The position numbers were made by a program, and so were the translations under genes. A stretch of DNA of 32,584 nucleotides. It comes from Gemmobacter nectariphilus (GTDB lineage: Bacteria; Pseudomonadota; Alphaproteobacteria; Rhodobacterales; Rhodobacteraceae). This document shows positions 7,970 to 16,641 of this stretch, piece after piece. The notes under the pieces were generated by a model. It made no database searches, had not been told where the DNA came from, and saw only the letters and a list, made by a program, of their open reading frames with translations. The DNA is taken from positions 1 through 32,584 of the forward strand of contig DYMU01000025.1 of assembly GCA_020721445.1 (NCBI GenBank). The letters are read 5' to 3'. The stretch's first letter is position 1. Every line of letters begins with the position of its first letter.

Positions 7970-7999
7970 AGTCTATGCCCATCTGGTGCGACAACGCAA
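7970..7999 (-). promoter_or_regulatory. Candidate promoter of the BON-LysM gene
   Basis: On the minus strand TTGCGT (7999-7994) and TAGACT (7975-7970) are 18 bases apart. The -10 box would place initiation about 55 bases before the ATG. Match and spacing are reasonable but untested. Confidence 0.4.
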
Positions 8000-8057
8000 T
8001 GACAGGTTGACCCGGATCACCGGGAGAAACGGCCGGCGTTTCGCCAAGCTGACGCCG

Positions 8058-9839
8058 CTAAAGCGCACCGTCAGTGAATTGCAGGCGCGCCAGACGGGCA
8101 TAAAGCCCGCCCTCGGCCACCAGATCATCATGCTTGCCCTGTGCCACGATCTTGCCCTGATCGAACACCACGATCCGGTCGGCCCGTTTGACCGTGGCCA
8201 GACGGTGCGCCACCACCAGCGTGGTGCGGCCCTTGGCCAGCTTTTCGACCGCCATCTGCACCAGCCGTTCCGATTCGGCATCCAGCGCGCTGGTGGCCTC
8301 ATCCAGCAGCAGCACCGGCGCGTCGCGCAAAATCGCGCGGGCAATCGCCACCCGCTGTTTCTGCCCGCCCGACAGCATCACCCCACGCTCGCCCAGATAG
8401 CTGTCATAGCCCTGCGGCAGCGCGCTGATGAACTCATGCGCGGCGGCGGCACGGGCGGCGGCCTCGACCTCGGCATCACTCGCCTCGGGGCGGCCAAAGC
8501 GGATGTTGTCGCGCGCCGACATGGCAAAGATCACCGGGTCTTGCGGCACCAGTGACAGGCTGCGACGGAAATCGTCGCGCGCCAGATCGCGCAGGTCGAT
8601 GCCATCCAGCCGCACAGCGCCACCTTGCGGGTCATAGAACCGCATCAGAAGTTGCAAAATCGTGGTCTTGCCCGCACCTGACGGGCCAACCAGCGCCACC
8701 GTCTCGCCCGGGGCCAGATGCAGCGTCACCCCGTCCAGCGCCGAGGTTTCGGGCCGCGCCGGATAGCGGAACGTGACCGCGTCAAACACGATCTCGCCGC
8801 GCACCGGGCGCGGCAGCGCCTTGGGCTGGGCAGGGTCATTGACCGGGTCTTTGGCATGCAGCAATTCGATCAGCCGCTCGGTCGCGCCCGAGGCCCGCTG
8901 CAACTCGCCCCAGATTTCCGAAAGTGCCCCAACCGACCCTGCCACCATGATCGCGTAGATCACGAACTGGATCAACTCGCCCGGGGTCATCGCGCCGGCC
9001 CGCACATCGCGCGCGCCCATCCAAAGCACCCCGACAATCCCGGTAAACACCAGAAAGATCACGATGATTGTCATGACGGCACGGGTGCCGATGCGGGTCT
9101 TGGCGGATTGAAAACTTTTCTCGGTCACTTCGGCAAAGGCGGCGCGGGTCTGGCCTTCGTGGGTAAAGGCCTGCACCGTCTGCACCGATGACAACGCCTC
9201 GGACGCCGAGCCCGACGAGGACGCGATCCAGTCCTGGTTTTCGCGGCTGAGGCGGCGCAGCTTGCGCCCCAGAAACACGATCGGCAGCACCACCGTCGGC
9301 ACGATCAGCAAGACCAGCGCCGCCAGCTTGGCCGAGGTCAGGAACATCAGCACCAGCCCGCCCAGCAGGATCAGGAAGTTGCGCAAGGCGATGGAAATCG
9401 ACGAGCCGATCAGCGACAGGATCAGCGTGGTGTCGGTGGTGATCCGGCTGAGCACCTCGCCGGTCAGGATGCGTTCAAAGAAGGCGGGCGACAGGCCAAG
9501 CACACGGTCAAACAGCGCGCGGCGAATGTCGGCCACCACCCGTTCCCCCAACCGGGTAACAAGGTAATAGCGCAGGCCCGAGCCAAAGGCGAACAACCCG
9601 GCCACCACGATGGCCGCGCCGAAATACAGGTCAAGGATGCCGGCACTGGCGTTGAAATTGTCCACCACCCGGCGCACCGCAAGCGGCAGGATCAGACTGA
9701 CCGCCGCTGTCAGCACAAGGGCCAGCAGCGCCAGTGCAACCAGACCGCGATAGGGGGCCATGAACGGCACCAGCCCGCCCAACGCGCTGACCCGCTTCGA
9801 GGTCGCCCGCTCTTCAAGGATCGTTGTCGGTTTTGCCAT
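8058..9839 (-). CDS. MsbA-like ABC exporter, fused permease-ATPase
   Basis: A 593-residue half-transporter of the ABCB/MsbA type. The N-terminal membrane domain (about residues 25-310) has six hydrophobic segments. The nucleotide-binding domain (about 340-585) has Walker A GPSGAGKTT, signature LSGGQKQR, Walker B VLLLDEATSALD and the switch histidine in AHRLAT, so it looks competent for ATP hydrolysis as a homodimer or heterodimer in the inner membrane. Relatives export lipids, drugs or peptides; nothing nearby defines the substrate. The ATG at 9839 is preferred to one 15 bases upstream because AGGA is well placed. It diverges from the haloacid dehalogenase gene across a 138-base gap. Confidence 0.92.
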   Translation of the reverse strand: MAKPTTILEERATSKRVSALGGLVPFMAPYRGLVALALLALVLTAAVSLILPLAVRRVVDNFNASAGILDLYFGAAIVVAGLFAFGSGLRYYLVTRLGERVVADIRRALFDRVLGLSPAFFERILTGEVLSRITTDTTLILSLIGSSISIALRNFLILLGGLVLMFLTSAKLAALVLLIVPTVVLPIVFLGRKLRRLSRENQDWIASSSGSASEALSSVQTVQAFTHEGQTRAAFAEVTEKSFQSAKTRIGTRAVMTIIVIFLVFTGIVGVLWMGARDVRAGAMTPGELIQFVIYAIMVAGSVGALSEIWGELQRASGATERLIELLHAKDPVNDPAQPKALPRPVRGEIVFDAVTFRYPARPETSALDGVTLHLAPGETVALVGPSGAGKTTILQLLMRFYDPQGGAVRLDGIDLRDLARDDFRRSLSLVPQDPVIFAMSARDNIRFGRPEASDAEVEAAARAAAAHEFISALPQGYDSYLGERGVMLSGGQKQRVAIARAILRDAPVLLLDEATSALDAESERLVQMAVEKLAKGRTTLVVAHRLATVKRADRIVVFDQGKIVAQGKHDDLVAEGGLYARLARLQFTDGAL

Positions 9840-9977
9840 CTGGTCCTGCCTCATTCCCCGGCCACGGGTTTAGGCAACCAAAGCGGCAGGGGCAAGCATC
9901 TCTGCACCTGCCCCCCCTTTTCGTTACCGCCGCCCTGTGCGACGGTTCGCGCAGAGGACCGCTTGGGGGGGGGCCAG

Positions 9978-10637
9978 ATGCGACCACGCGCCTTTGTCTT
10001 TGATGCTTATGGCACACTGTTTGACGTGACTTCCGCTGCGCGCGACGCCGGGGCCGGGCCGCATTGGCCGCGGCTGGCCGAGGACTGGCGACGCAAGCAG
10101 CTGGAATACACCTGGTTGCGCGCGATCATGGGGGCGCATGCCGATTTCGCCACCGTCACCGCCGATGCGCTGGACTGGGCGCTGGAGGCGCAGGGCCTTG
10201 GCACCGACCGCACCCTGCGCGCCCGCCTGCTTGCGCTTTATGACCGGCTGTCGCCCTTCCCCGAGGTCTTGTCCACGCTGACTGCGCTGAGGGCCAAGGG
10301 CGCGCGCATGGCGATCTTGTCGAACGGATCGCCCGCCATGCTGGACAGCGCGGTGCAGGCTGCGGGCATCGGCGGGCTGGTCGAGGCGGTCTTGTCGGTC
10401 GAAGCGGTCGGCATCTACAAGCCGCACCCGTCGGTCTATGCGCTGGTCGAGGCCCGGATGGGCGTGCCGCCGTCGCAGGTGATGTTCATTTCGGCCAATG
10501 GCTGGGATGTGGCGGGGGCGGCGCGGTTCGGCTTTGCCACCGCCTGGGTCAACCGTCTGGGTGCCCCGATCGACCGGCTGCCGCATCTGCCCGCCCGCAT
10601 TCTGCCCGACCTGACGCCCTTGCCCGACTACGCCTGA
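9978..10637 (+). CDS. Haloacid dehalogenase, type II
   Basis: A 219-residue HAD-superfamily hydrolase of the (S)-2-haloacid dehalogenase type, which displaces halide from short 2-haloacids to give the 2-hydroxyacid. FVFDAYGTLFD carries the nucleophile Asp9. LSNGS is the second motif, VGIYKPHP supplies the conserved lysine, and SANGWDVAGA is the Asn-Gly-Trp-Asp signature that separates type II dehalogenases from phosphatases of the same fold. Length matches the family. The ATG at 9978 follows a run of G residues. It is the first gene of a tightly spaced plus-strand series. Its stop codon lies inside a 16-bp tandem duplication. Substrate is inferred from family only. Confidence 0.87.
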   Translation: MRPRAFVFDAYGTLFDVTSAARDAGAGPHWPRLAEDWRRKQLEYTWLRAIMGAHADFATVTADALDWALEAQGLGTDRTLRARLLALYDRLSPFPEVLSTLTALRAKGARMAILSNGSPAMLDSAVQAAGIGGLVEAVLSVEAVGIYKPHPSVYALVEARMGVPPSQVMFISANGWDVAGAARFGFATAWVNRLGAPIDRLPHLPARILPDLTPLPDYA

Positions 10638-10661
10638 AAGACCCCACGCCTGAAAGACCCG
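10630..10661. repeat. 16 bp tandem duplication over a stop codon
   Basis: ACGCCTGAAAGACCCC (10630-10645) is followed at once by ACGCCTGAAAGACCCG (10646-10661), identical except for the last base. The first unit contains the dehalogenase stop TGA. The second ends two bases before the ATG of the next gene and therefore forms its ribosome-binding region. Confidence 0.92.
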
Positions 10662-10663
10662 CC

Positions 10664-11521
10664 ATGCCCCCATTCTTCACGGCCCCGGATTCTACGGCCC
10701 CGGAATTCTTCACCGCCCCCGACGGCGCACGCCTTGCCTTTCGCGATCAGGGCGCAGGGTTGCCGGTGCTGTGCCTGCCCGGCCTGACCCGCACCATGGG
10801 CGATTTCGACTATGCGGCCCCGCACCTGCCACCCTGCCGCCTGATCCGGATGGATTATCGCGGCCGTGGCCAAAGCCAATGGACCGGCGAGGCAACCTAC
10901 ACCGTGCCGCAAGAAGGCCGCGATGCGCTGGCCCTGCTGGATCACCTGGGGGTAGACCGCGCCGCCATCATCGGCACCTCGCGCGGCGGGCTGATCGGCA
11001 TGTATCTGGCCGCCACTGCCCGCACCCGCCTGCGTGGGCTGCTGTTGAACGACGTAGGCCCGGTGATCCATGCGCCGGGGCTGGACCGTATCCTTGCCTA
11101 TCTGGGCCGCAACCCTGCTGCCCGCAGCCATGCGGCCCTGGCCAAGACCCTGCCCGGCCTGATGCCCGGCTTTGCCAATGTGCCCGACAGCCGTTGGCTG
11201 GACGAGGCACGGTTGCACTACGCGCAAACGCCGGACGGGTTGCGCATCACCTATGACCCAGCCCTGCGCCCGGCCTTTCTGACCGCCTTCCAAGGCGCGA
11301 CGCAAGACCTGTGGCCGTTGTTCGATGCCTGCGCCGGCCTGCCGCTGGCGCTTTTGCGCGGCGCAAACTCGGACCTGTTGTCGGGGGATGTTGCCGCGCA
11401 GATGCGCCGCCGCCGCCCCGACATGCTGTTTGCCGAAATCCCCGACCGCGCGCATATCCCGTTTCTGGATGAACCTGCCTCGCTGGCGGTGATCCACGCC
11501 TTCCTGAAAGCCTGCGCATGA
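10664..11521 (+). CDS. Alpha/beta hydrolase
   Basis: A 285-residue alpha/beta hydrolase of unknown substrate. Residues 104-108 are GTSRG, the nucleophile elbow with Ser106. The oxyanion region is CLPGLTRT (37-44), MDYRGRGQS (63-71) is the usual strand after it, and the C-terminal DRAHIPFLDEP supplies the catalytic histidine. The acid is probably in the LRGANSDLLSG segment. The N-terminus is odd: FFTAPDSTAPEFFTAPDG is an internally repeated peptide made by a 15-bp tandem duplication just after the start codon. A start further in is not available as a nearby ATG, so I keep 10664. The TGA stop overlaps the ATG of the next gene, indicating coupled translation. Confidence 0.85.
   Translation: MPPFFTAPDSTAPEFFTAPDGARLAFRDQGAGLPVLCLPGLTRTMGDFDYAAPHLPPCRLIRMDYRGRGQSQWTGEATYTVPQEGRDALALLDHLGVDRAAIIGTSRGGLIGMYLAATARTRLRGLLLNDVGPVIHAPGLDRILAYLGRNPAARSHAALAKTLPGLMPGFANVPDSRWLDEARLHYAQTPDGLRITYDPALRPAFLTAFQGATQDLWPLFDACAGLPLALLRGANSDLLSGDVAAQMRRRRPDMLFAEIPDRAHIPFLDEPASLAVIHAFLKACA
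10676..10705. repeat. 15 bp tandem duplication inside the start of a hydrolase gene
   Basis: TTCACGGCCCCGGAT (10676-10690) and TCTACGGCCCCGGAA (10691-10705) are adjacent and in frame, and a third, more diverged copy follows to 10723. They encode the repeated peptide TAPD/TAPE/TAPD in the first 20 residues of the hydrolase. Confidence 0.75.
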
Positions 11522-12474
11522 CCCCGGCCCAGATCGACGCCGCCGCCCAGCGCCTGAAGGGTCATGCCCGTGTCACGCCCTTGCTGAATGCGCCGTTGCT
11601 GGACGCGGCCTTTGGCAAGCGCATCTTCCTCAAGGCCGAATGTCTGCAATTGACCGGATCGTTCAAGTTTCGTGGCGCATGGTCAGCCGTTTCGGCCCTG
11701 CCGCCCGGCACAAGGGGCGTGCTGGCGATGTCGTCTGGCAACCACGGTCAAGGCGTGGCGCTTGCCGCCAGCCGGCACGGCCTGACTGCGGTGGTGGTGA
11801 TGCCCGCTGACGCGCCGCAGGTAAAGATCGCCAACACCCGCGCCTATGGGGCCGAGGTGGTGCTTTACGACCGCGCCACCGATGACCGCGACACGCTTGC
11901 CGCCAGCCTGTGCGCTGACCGGGGGCTGACCCTGATCAAACCGTTTGACGATGCGCAGGTGATCGCCGGGCAAGGCAGCGTCGGGCTGGAAATCGCAACG
12001 CAAGCCCGCGACGCCGGAATAGATGCGGCGCAGGTTCTGGTCTGCTGTGGCGGCGGCGGGTTGTCGTCGGGCATCGCGCTGGCGCTGGAAGCCCGCGCCC
12101 CGGGCCTGCGCGTCCACACGGTGGAACCTGTGGGGTTTGACGACATGGCGCGCTCGCTGGCAAGCGGAACAGACCAGCGCAATGCCACCACCACCGGCTC
12201 GATCTGCGACGCGACCCTGACCCCCACCCCCGGCACCCTGACCCTGCCGATCCTGCACCGCCTTGCCGGGCCGGGCATGACGGTAACTGACGATCAGGCC
12301 CTGCACGCCATGGCCCTTGCCTTCACCCACTTCCGCCTTGTGCTGGAACCGGGCGGGGCGGTCGGCCTTGCTGCCGCGCTGTTTCACCCCACCTCTGATC
12401 CGGTGATCTGTGTGGCCAGTGGCGGCAACACCGACCCCGCCAGCTTTGCCCTTGCCCTGTCACGGTTTGCCTGA
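11518..12474 (+). CDS. PLP-dependent threonine/serine dehydratase
   Basis: A 318-residue fold-type II PLP enzyme. GSFKFRGA holds the PLP lysine (Lys50), SSGNHGQGVAL binds the substrate carboxylate, and the glycine loop CCGGGGLSSG binds the cofactor phosphate. The C-terminal SGGN closes the cofactor site. There is no C-terminal ACT regulatory domain, so it resembles catabolic threonine dehydratases, serine racemases and hydroxyaspartate ammonia-lyases rather than biosynthetic IlvA. The ATG overlaps the stop of the preceding hydrolase, and the next gene starts three bases after its stop, so all three are probably one transcript. The exact amino-acid substrate cannot be told from sequence. Confidence 0.88.
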   Translation: MTPAQIDAAAQRLKGHARVTPLLNAPLLDAAFGKRIFLKAECLQLTGSFKFRGAWSAVSALPPGTRGVLAMSSGNHGQGVALAASRHGLTAVVVMPADAPQVKIANTRAYGAEVVLYDRATDDRDTLAASLCADRGLTLIKPFDDAQVIAGQGSVGLEIATQARDAGIDAAQVLVCCGGGGLSSGIALALEARAPGLRVHTVEPVGFDDMARSLASGTDQRNATTTGSICDATLTPTPGTLTLPILHRLAGPGMTVTDDQALHAMALAFTHFRLVLEPGGAVGLAAALFHPTSDPVICVASGGNTDPASFALALSRFA

Positions 12475-12477
12475 GCC

Positions 12478-13263
12478 ATGCCCCTGATCTTCTTTCCCGA
12501 CCTGCGGCTGAATGCCGAACTCTCTGGCCCGGCCTCGGCGCCGCCCGTGGTGCTGCTGCATGCTCTGGGCACCAACCTGCGGCTGTGGGATGGGGTTGTG
12601 TCGCTGATGCCGCGCCACCGCATCCTGCGGGCCGACATGCGCGGCCATGGGCTGTCGGACGTGCCACCCGGCCCCTATGCCATGGGCGCGCTGATCCATG
12701 ATGTCGAACGCCTGATGGCGCATTTCGCCCTGAGTGACGCCGTGGTGGTCGGCCTGTCGATCGGCGGCATGGTGGCGCAAGGGTTGGCCACCAAGCGGCT
12801 GGATCTGGTCCGCGCCATGGTGCTGTCAAACACCGCCGCCCGCATCGGCACGCCCGCGCAATGGCAGACCCGGATCGCTGCGGTGCAGGCGGACGGGCTG
12901 GAGGTGGTGGCCGACGCAACGCTGGAGCGGTGGTTTGGCCGCCGCTGGCGCGATCTGCCCCAGATGCCCGCCTGTCGCGCCATGCTGCTGGCCACCCCGG
13001 TTCAGGGCTGGATCGGCGCCGCCGCTGCAATTGCCGGCACCGATTTCTACACCCCCACCGCCGCGCTGACCCTGCCGACGCTGGCCATCGCCGGGGCCAA
13101 TGACGGATCAACCCCGCCCGATCTGGTCAAGGAAACCGCCGATCTGATCCGGGGCAGCCGATTTGCGCTGCTTCGCGGCGCGGGCCATCTTCCGATGGTG
13201 GAAAAGCCCGCCGACTATGCCACCCTTCTGACAGAGTTTCTGGAGAGCATCGGCCATGTCTGA
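12478..13263 (+). CDS. 3-oxoadipate enol-lactonase-like hydrolase
   Basis: A 261-residue alpha/beta hydrolase closest in layout to PcaD, which opens 3-oxoadipate enol-lactone in the protocatechuate and catechol branches of the beta-ketoadipate pathway. Ser94 lies in GLSIGG, the acid is in ANDGSTPP, and the histidine in GAGHLPMVEKP. DMRGHGLSD and SNTAARIGTPAQW are features I associate with the PcaD group. No other protocatechuate genes are visible here, so the substrate may be a different lactone or ester and I withhold the symbol. The gene begins three bases after the dehydratase stop and overlaps the next gene by eight bases, indicating an operon. Confidence 0.78.
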   Translation: MPLIFFPDLRLNAELSGPASAPPVVLLHALGTNLRLWDGVVSLMPRHRILRADMRGHGLSDVPPGPYAMGALIHDVERLMAHFALSDAVVVGLSIGGMVAQGLATKRLDLVRAMVLSNTAARIGTPAQWQTRIAAVQADGLEVVADATLERWFGRRWRDLPQMPACRAMLLATPVQGWIGAAAAIAGTDFYTPTAALTLPTLAIAGANDGSTPPDLVKETADLIRGSRFALLRGAGHLPMVEKPADYATLLTEFLESIGHV

Positions 13264-13978
13264 TTTCCTGCTGATCCATGGCTCATGCCATGGCGCCTGG
13301 TGCTGGCACCGTGTCATTCCGGCGCTGGCCGACCTTGGCCATACCGCCCGCGCCATCGACCTGCCCGGCCATGGCCGCGATCATACCCCCGCGGGTCAGG
13401 TGACGCTCTACAGCTATGCCAAGGCGATCTGCGCAGCCCTTGACCGCCCGACCATCGTCGTCGGCCACTCGATGGCCGGCTTTCCGATCACCGCCGCGGC
13501 CGAGCATGACCCGACCCACATTGCCGCGCTGGTCTATGTCTGCGCCTATGCGCCGGTGTCGGGCCTGTCGCTGGCCGACATGCGCCGGGCAAGCCCCCGG
13601 CAACCGCTGGTCCCGGCGATCCGCGTCGATGCCGACCGCACCACCTTCAGCTTCGACCCTGCCCAGATCAATGCCCTGTTCTACCACGATTGCGATCCGC
13701 AGGCCCAGACCCTTGCCGCGCTGTGCCTGACGCCCGAACCGATCGCGCCGCAGGAAACCCCGCTGACCCTGACCGAACGATCACAATCCCTGCCGCGCCA
13801 CTACATTCGCTGCACCGATGACCGCGCCATCCCGCCCGAGTATCAACAGACCATTGCGCAAGATTGCGCCGCCGGCTACCACAGCACCCTGCCGACCTCA
13901 CACTCCCCATTCTTCGCCTGCCCAGACGCGCTTGCCACCCGCCTGCACGCGATTGCACAGACCCTGTCCAGCCCCTAA
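13256..13978 (+). CDS. Alpha/beta hydrolase of the methylesterase/hydroxynitrile-lyase type
   Basis: A 240-residue alpha/beta hydrolase whose N-terminus LLIHGSCHGAWCWHRVIPAL matches the group containing plant methylesterases, hydroxynitrile lyases and many bacterial esterases. The nucleophile is Ser72 in GHSMAG. The C-terminal TSHSPFFACPDA gives the catalytic His, and RCTDDRAIPP carries the acid. This is the third alpha/beta hydrolase in the cluster, but the three are not close copies: their nucleophile motifs and cap regions differ. The ATG overlaps the end of the PcaD-like gene by eight bases, so translation is probably coupled. The substrate is unknown. Confidence 0.83.
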   Translation: MSDFLLIHGSCHGAWCWHRVIPALADLGHTARAIDLPGHGRDHTPAGQVTLYSYAKAICAALDRPTIVVGHSMAGFPITAAAEHDPTHIAALVYVCAYAPVSGLSLADMRRASPRQPLVPAIRVDADRTTFSFDPAQINALFYHDCDPQAQTLAALCLTPEPIAPQETPLTLTERSQSLPRHYIRCTDDRAIPPEYQQTIAQDCAAGYHSTLPTSHSPFFACPDALATRLHAIAQTLSSP

Positions 13979-14016
13979 GCTGTGCCCAACACCCCGCATC
14001 GGGGCCGGATCACACC

Positions 14017-15285
14017 ATGCCTCAGCCTGCCCCACCCCAGACGCCCAGACTCGCGCTGACCTTCATTCTGGCCACCGTCACGCTGGATGCGATTGGCATC
14101 GGCCTGATCTTTCCGGTGATGCCCGACCTGATCCGCGAGGTGACCGGCCGCGACCTTGCCGATGCCGCCCTGTGGGGGGGCGTGCTGGCCACATCGTTTG
14201 CCGTCATGCAGTTCCTGTTCGGCCCGGTGCTGGGCTCGCTGTCTGATCGCTATGGCCGCCGCCCGGTGCTTTTGCTGTCGCTCTTGATCATGGCCGCCGA
14301 TTATCTGGTGATGGCCACCGCCAGCACGATCTGGGTGCTGCTGGCCGCCCGCGTGGTCGCAGGCATCACCGCCGCCACCTATGCCACCGCCACCGCCTAT
14401 ATCGCCGACATCACCCCGCCTGACCAGCGCGGTGCGCGCTTTGGCCTGATCGGCGCGGGCTTTGGCGTGGGATTCGTGCTGGGCCCGCTGATCGGCGGCT
14501 TGCTCGCGGGCGTTGACACCCGCGCGCCGTTTTATGCCGCCTCGGCGCTTGCCATCGCCAACATGATCTTCGGCGCGCTGGTGCTGCCCGAAACCGTGAC
14601 CGACGCCACCCGCCGCGCCTTCTCGCTCAAACGCGCCAACCCGCTGGGGGCCCTGCGCGCGGTTGTCAAACTGCCCGGCGTCCGGCTGACGCTGGCCTGC
14701 TTTTTGATCCTCGGCATCGCGATGAACGTCTATCCCAGCGTCTGGGCCTATTACGGTCAGGCCCGCTTTGGCTGGGACAGCGCCATGGTCGGCATCTCGC
14801 TCGCGATCTACGGCATCAGCTTTGCCTTCGGTCAGGCGCTGCTGGTCGGGCCGATGATCCGGCGCTGGGGCGAACACCGCGCCGCACATTACGGCATGTG
14901 GGTCGATGTCGTCACCCTGACCGCGCTTGGGTTTGTCACCTCTCCCACGCTCGCGCTGATCATCACCCCGCTCACCGCGCTTGGCGGTGCCGTCACCCCC
15001 TCGCTGCAGGCGCTGGCCAGCCGCTCGGCCCCCGCCGATGCGCAGGGTGAACTTCAGGGCGTGCTGGCCAGCCTCAACGCCATCGCCATGATCACCTCAC
15101 CGCTGATCATGACCACCACTTTCAGCCTGTTCACCAAAGCCGGCGCCCCGGTCTTCGCCCCCGGCGCGCCGTTCCTGCTTGCCGCGCTGATGATGCTGGC
15201 CTGCATTGCCCTGCACGTGCTGGGCCCCCGGATCAGGTCCGGAAAGCGACCCCCACAGGTCGCAAATCAGCGCACCCAAGCCTGA
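14017..15285 (+). CDS. MFS transporter of the Tet/TCR type
   Basis: A 422-residue major facilitator transporter with about twelve hydrophobic segments. LGSLSDRYGRRPVLLLSL is MFS motif A between segments 2 and 3. GIGLIFPVMPDLIRE in segment 1 and the RVVAGITAATYATATAYIAD region are typical of TetA-like drug:H+ antiporters. Resistance to tetracycline should not be assumed; in this position export of a pathway compound or an antimicrobial is equally plausible. The ATG at 14017 was chosen because MFS proteins of this type begin a few residues before the first membrane segment. It follows the esterase gene by 38 bases and is followed by a dispersed repeat element before the next gene. Confidence 0.87.
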   Translation: MPQPAPPQTPRLALTFILATVTLDAIGIGLIFPVMPDLIREVTGRDLADAALWGGVLATSFAVMQFLFGPVLGSLSDRYGRRPVLLLSLLIMAADYLVMATASTIWVLLAARVVAGITAATYATATAYIADITPPDQRGARFGLIGAGFGVGFVLGPLIGGLLAGVDTRAPFYAASALAIANMIFGALVLPETVTDATRRAFSLKRANPLGALRAVVKLPGVRLTLACFLILGIAMNVYPSVWAYYGQARFGWDSAMVGISLAIYGISFAFGQALLVGPMIRRWGEHRAAHYGMWVDVVTLTALGFVTSPTLALIITPLTALGGAVTPSLQALASRSAPADAQGELQGVLASLNAIAMITSPLIMTTTFSLFTKAGAPVFAPGAPFLLAALMMLACIALHVLGPRIRSGKRPPQVANQRTQA

Positions 15286-15298
15286 AACGCCGCCCAGA

Positions 15299-15356
15299 TT
15301 TCCTCTTGGCCCAAATACCCCGCGGGGGGTCCGGGGGGCGCAAAGCCCCCCGGTGC
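15299..15356 (-). repeat. Dispersed hairpin element, copy B
   Basis: On the minus strand the hairpin arms CCGGGGGGC and GCCCCCCGG enclose TTTGC. They are followed by ACCCCCCGCGGG, then GTATTT and CCAAGAGGAAA. It has the same architecture as copy A but the opposite orientation. It separates the MFS gene from the mandelate racemase-type gene on the plus strand, so it may attenuate read-through within the cluster. Confidence 0.85.
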
Positions 15357-15357
15357 C

Positions 15358-15381
15358 GGCCCCAAGACAGGCCCCAAGACA
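15358..15381. repeat. 12 bp exact tandem duplication upstream of a ribosome-binding site
   Basis: GGCCCCAAGACA at 15358-15369 is repeated exactly at 15370-15381. It is followed directly by GGAGCG, the ribosome-binding site of the next gene, whose ATG is at 15393. Confidence 0.9.
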
Positions 15382-15392
15382 GGAGCGTTGGC

Positions 15393-16640
15393 ATGAAGCT
15401 GCAAGACCTTGAGATCTTCATCGTCGCCCCGCCGTTTCCGGGCTGGGGCGGGCGCTACTGGATCTTTCCCAAGCTGACCACCGCCTGCGGCATCACCGGC
15501 TATGGCGAATGCTATGCCTCCAGCGTCGGCCCCAAGGCCATGGTTGCGGTGATCGAAGACGTCTTCGCGCGCCACATGCAGGGTGACAGCCCCGAAAACA
15601 TCGAGATGATGTTCCGCCGCGCCTATTCGTCAGGCTTCACCCAGCGCCCCGACCTGACCGTGATGGGCGCGTTTTCCGGGCTGGAGATCGCCTGCTGGGA
15701 CATTCTGGGCAAGGCCCGCAACCGCCCGGTCTGGGCGCTGCTGGGCGGGCGGATGAACGACCGCATCCGCAGCTATACCTACCTTTACCCCGAACCGGGC
15801 AATGAAAGCCCCGACTTCTGGGTCGACCCCGATGCCGCCGCCAGTGCCGCCGTGCGATTCATGGATCTTGGCTTCACGGCGGTGAAGTTCGATCCCGCCG
15901 GTCCCTACACCATCCGCGGCGGGCATCAGCCGGCGCTTTCCGACATCGCCCGCTCGGTCGCCTTTTGCCGCGCCATCCGTGCGGCTGTGGGCGATCGGGT
16001 CGATCTTTTGTTCGGCACCCATGGCCAGTTCACCACCGCAGGCGCCATCCGTCTGGGCCGCGCGTTGGAATCCTACAACCCGCTGTGGTATGAAGAACCG
16101 ATCCCGCCCGACAATCTGGCCGAGTTTGCCGAGGTCGCGCGGCAGGTTCGCGTGCCCTTTGCCACGGGCGAGCGGCTGACCACCAAGGCCGAGTTTGGCG
16201 CGCTGTTGCGGCATGGCGGCGTCAAGATCCTGCAACCCGCACTCGGCCGCGTCGGCGGCATCTGGGAGGCCAGGAAGATCAGCGCCATGGCCGAGGTGTT
16301 CAACGCCGAAATCGCGCCGCATCTTTATGCAGGGCCCGTGGAATGGGCGGCCAACATCCACCTTGCCACCTCAATCCCCAACCTGCTGATGGCCGAGACC
16401 ATTGAAACCGGCGGGGCGTTTCACCAAAAGCTGATCCGCAACACGATCACCTGGGACGCAGGCTATATCCTGCCGCCCGAAAGCCCCGGTCTGGGCATCG
16501 ACTTTGACGAAGAACTTGCCCGCGCCCACCCCTACACCGGCACCGCGCTGCATTTGCAGATGCAAGAGGGCCCGTGCGATTATTCCAACGGCAACCGGTT
16601 TGAGGGCGGCGCGCCCTCGGCCTTGCCGCACAAGACCTGA
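15393..16640 (+). CDS. Mandelate racemase/muconate lactonizing enzyme family protein
   Basis: A 415-residue enolase-superfamily enzyme with an N-terminal capping domain and a barrel from about residue 125. VKFD gives Lys165 and Asp167 at the second-strand base position. Metal ligands are likely Asp204 (DLLFGTHGQF), Glu234 or Glu235 (WYEEP) and Glu260 (ATGERL). His310 (APHLYAGP) matches the seventh-strand catalytic histidine. The sixth-strand Asp that pairs with it in mandelate racemase is Ala283 here (QPALGRVGG), so chemistry probably differs from the classic racemase. Relatives dehydrate acid sugars. AGGAG precedes the ATG. It lies in the catabolic cluster, 107 bases after the transporter, with repeats between. 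Confidence 0.85.
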   Translation: MKLQDLEIFIVAPPFPGWGGRYWIFPKLTTACGITGYGECYASSVGPKAMVAVIEDVFARHMQGDSPENIEMMFRRAYSSGFTQRPDLTVMGAFSGLEIACWDILGKARNRPVWALLGGRMNDRIRSYTYLYPEPGNESPDFWVDPDAAASAAVRFMDLGFTAVKFDPAGPYTIRGGHQPALSDIARSVAFCRAIRAAVGDRVDLLFGTHGQFTTAGAIRLGRALESYNPLWYEEPIPPDNLAEFAEVARQVRVPFATGERLTTKAEFGALLRHGGVKILQPALGRVGGIWEARKISAMAEVFNAEIAPHLYAGPVEWAANIHLATSIPNLLMAETIETGGAFHQKLIRNTITWDAGYILPPESPGLGIDFDEELARAHPYTGTALHLQMQEGPCDYSNGNRFEGGAPSALPHKT

Positions 16641-16641
16641 T

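Noticed and set aside
8026-8042. Hairpin GAAACG-GCCGG-CGTTTC downstream of the ABC exporter
   Set aside because: Arms are only six base pairs and no T-run follows on the minus strand, so I do not call it a terminator.
12478-13263. pcaD as a firm gene name
   Set aside because: No other protocatechuate or catechol pathway genes are nearby; several lactonase-like hydrolases share these motifs.
14017-15285. Tetracycline-resistance gene
   Set aside because: Only family-level resemblance to TetA; MFS proteins of this type have many substrates and no TetR-tetA divergent layout is present.
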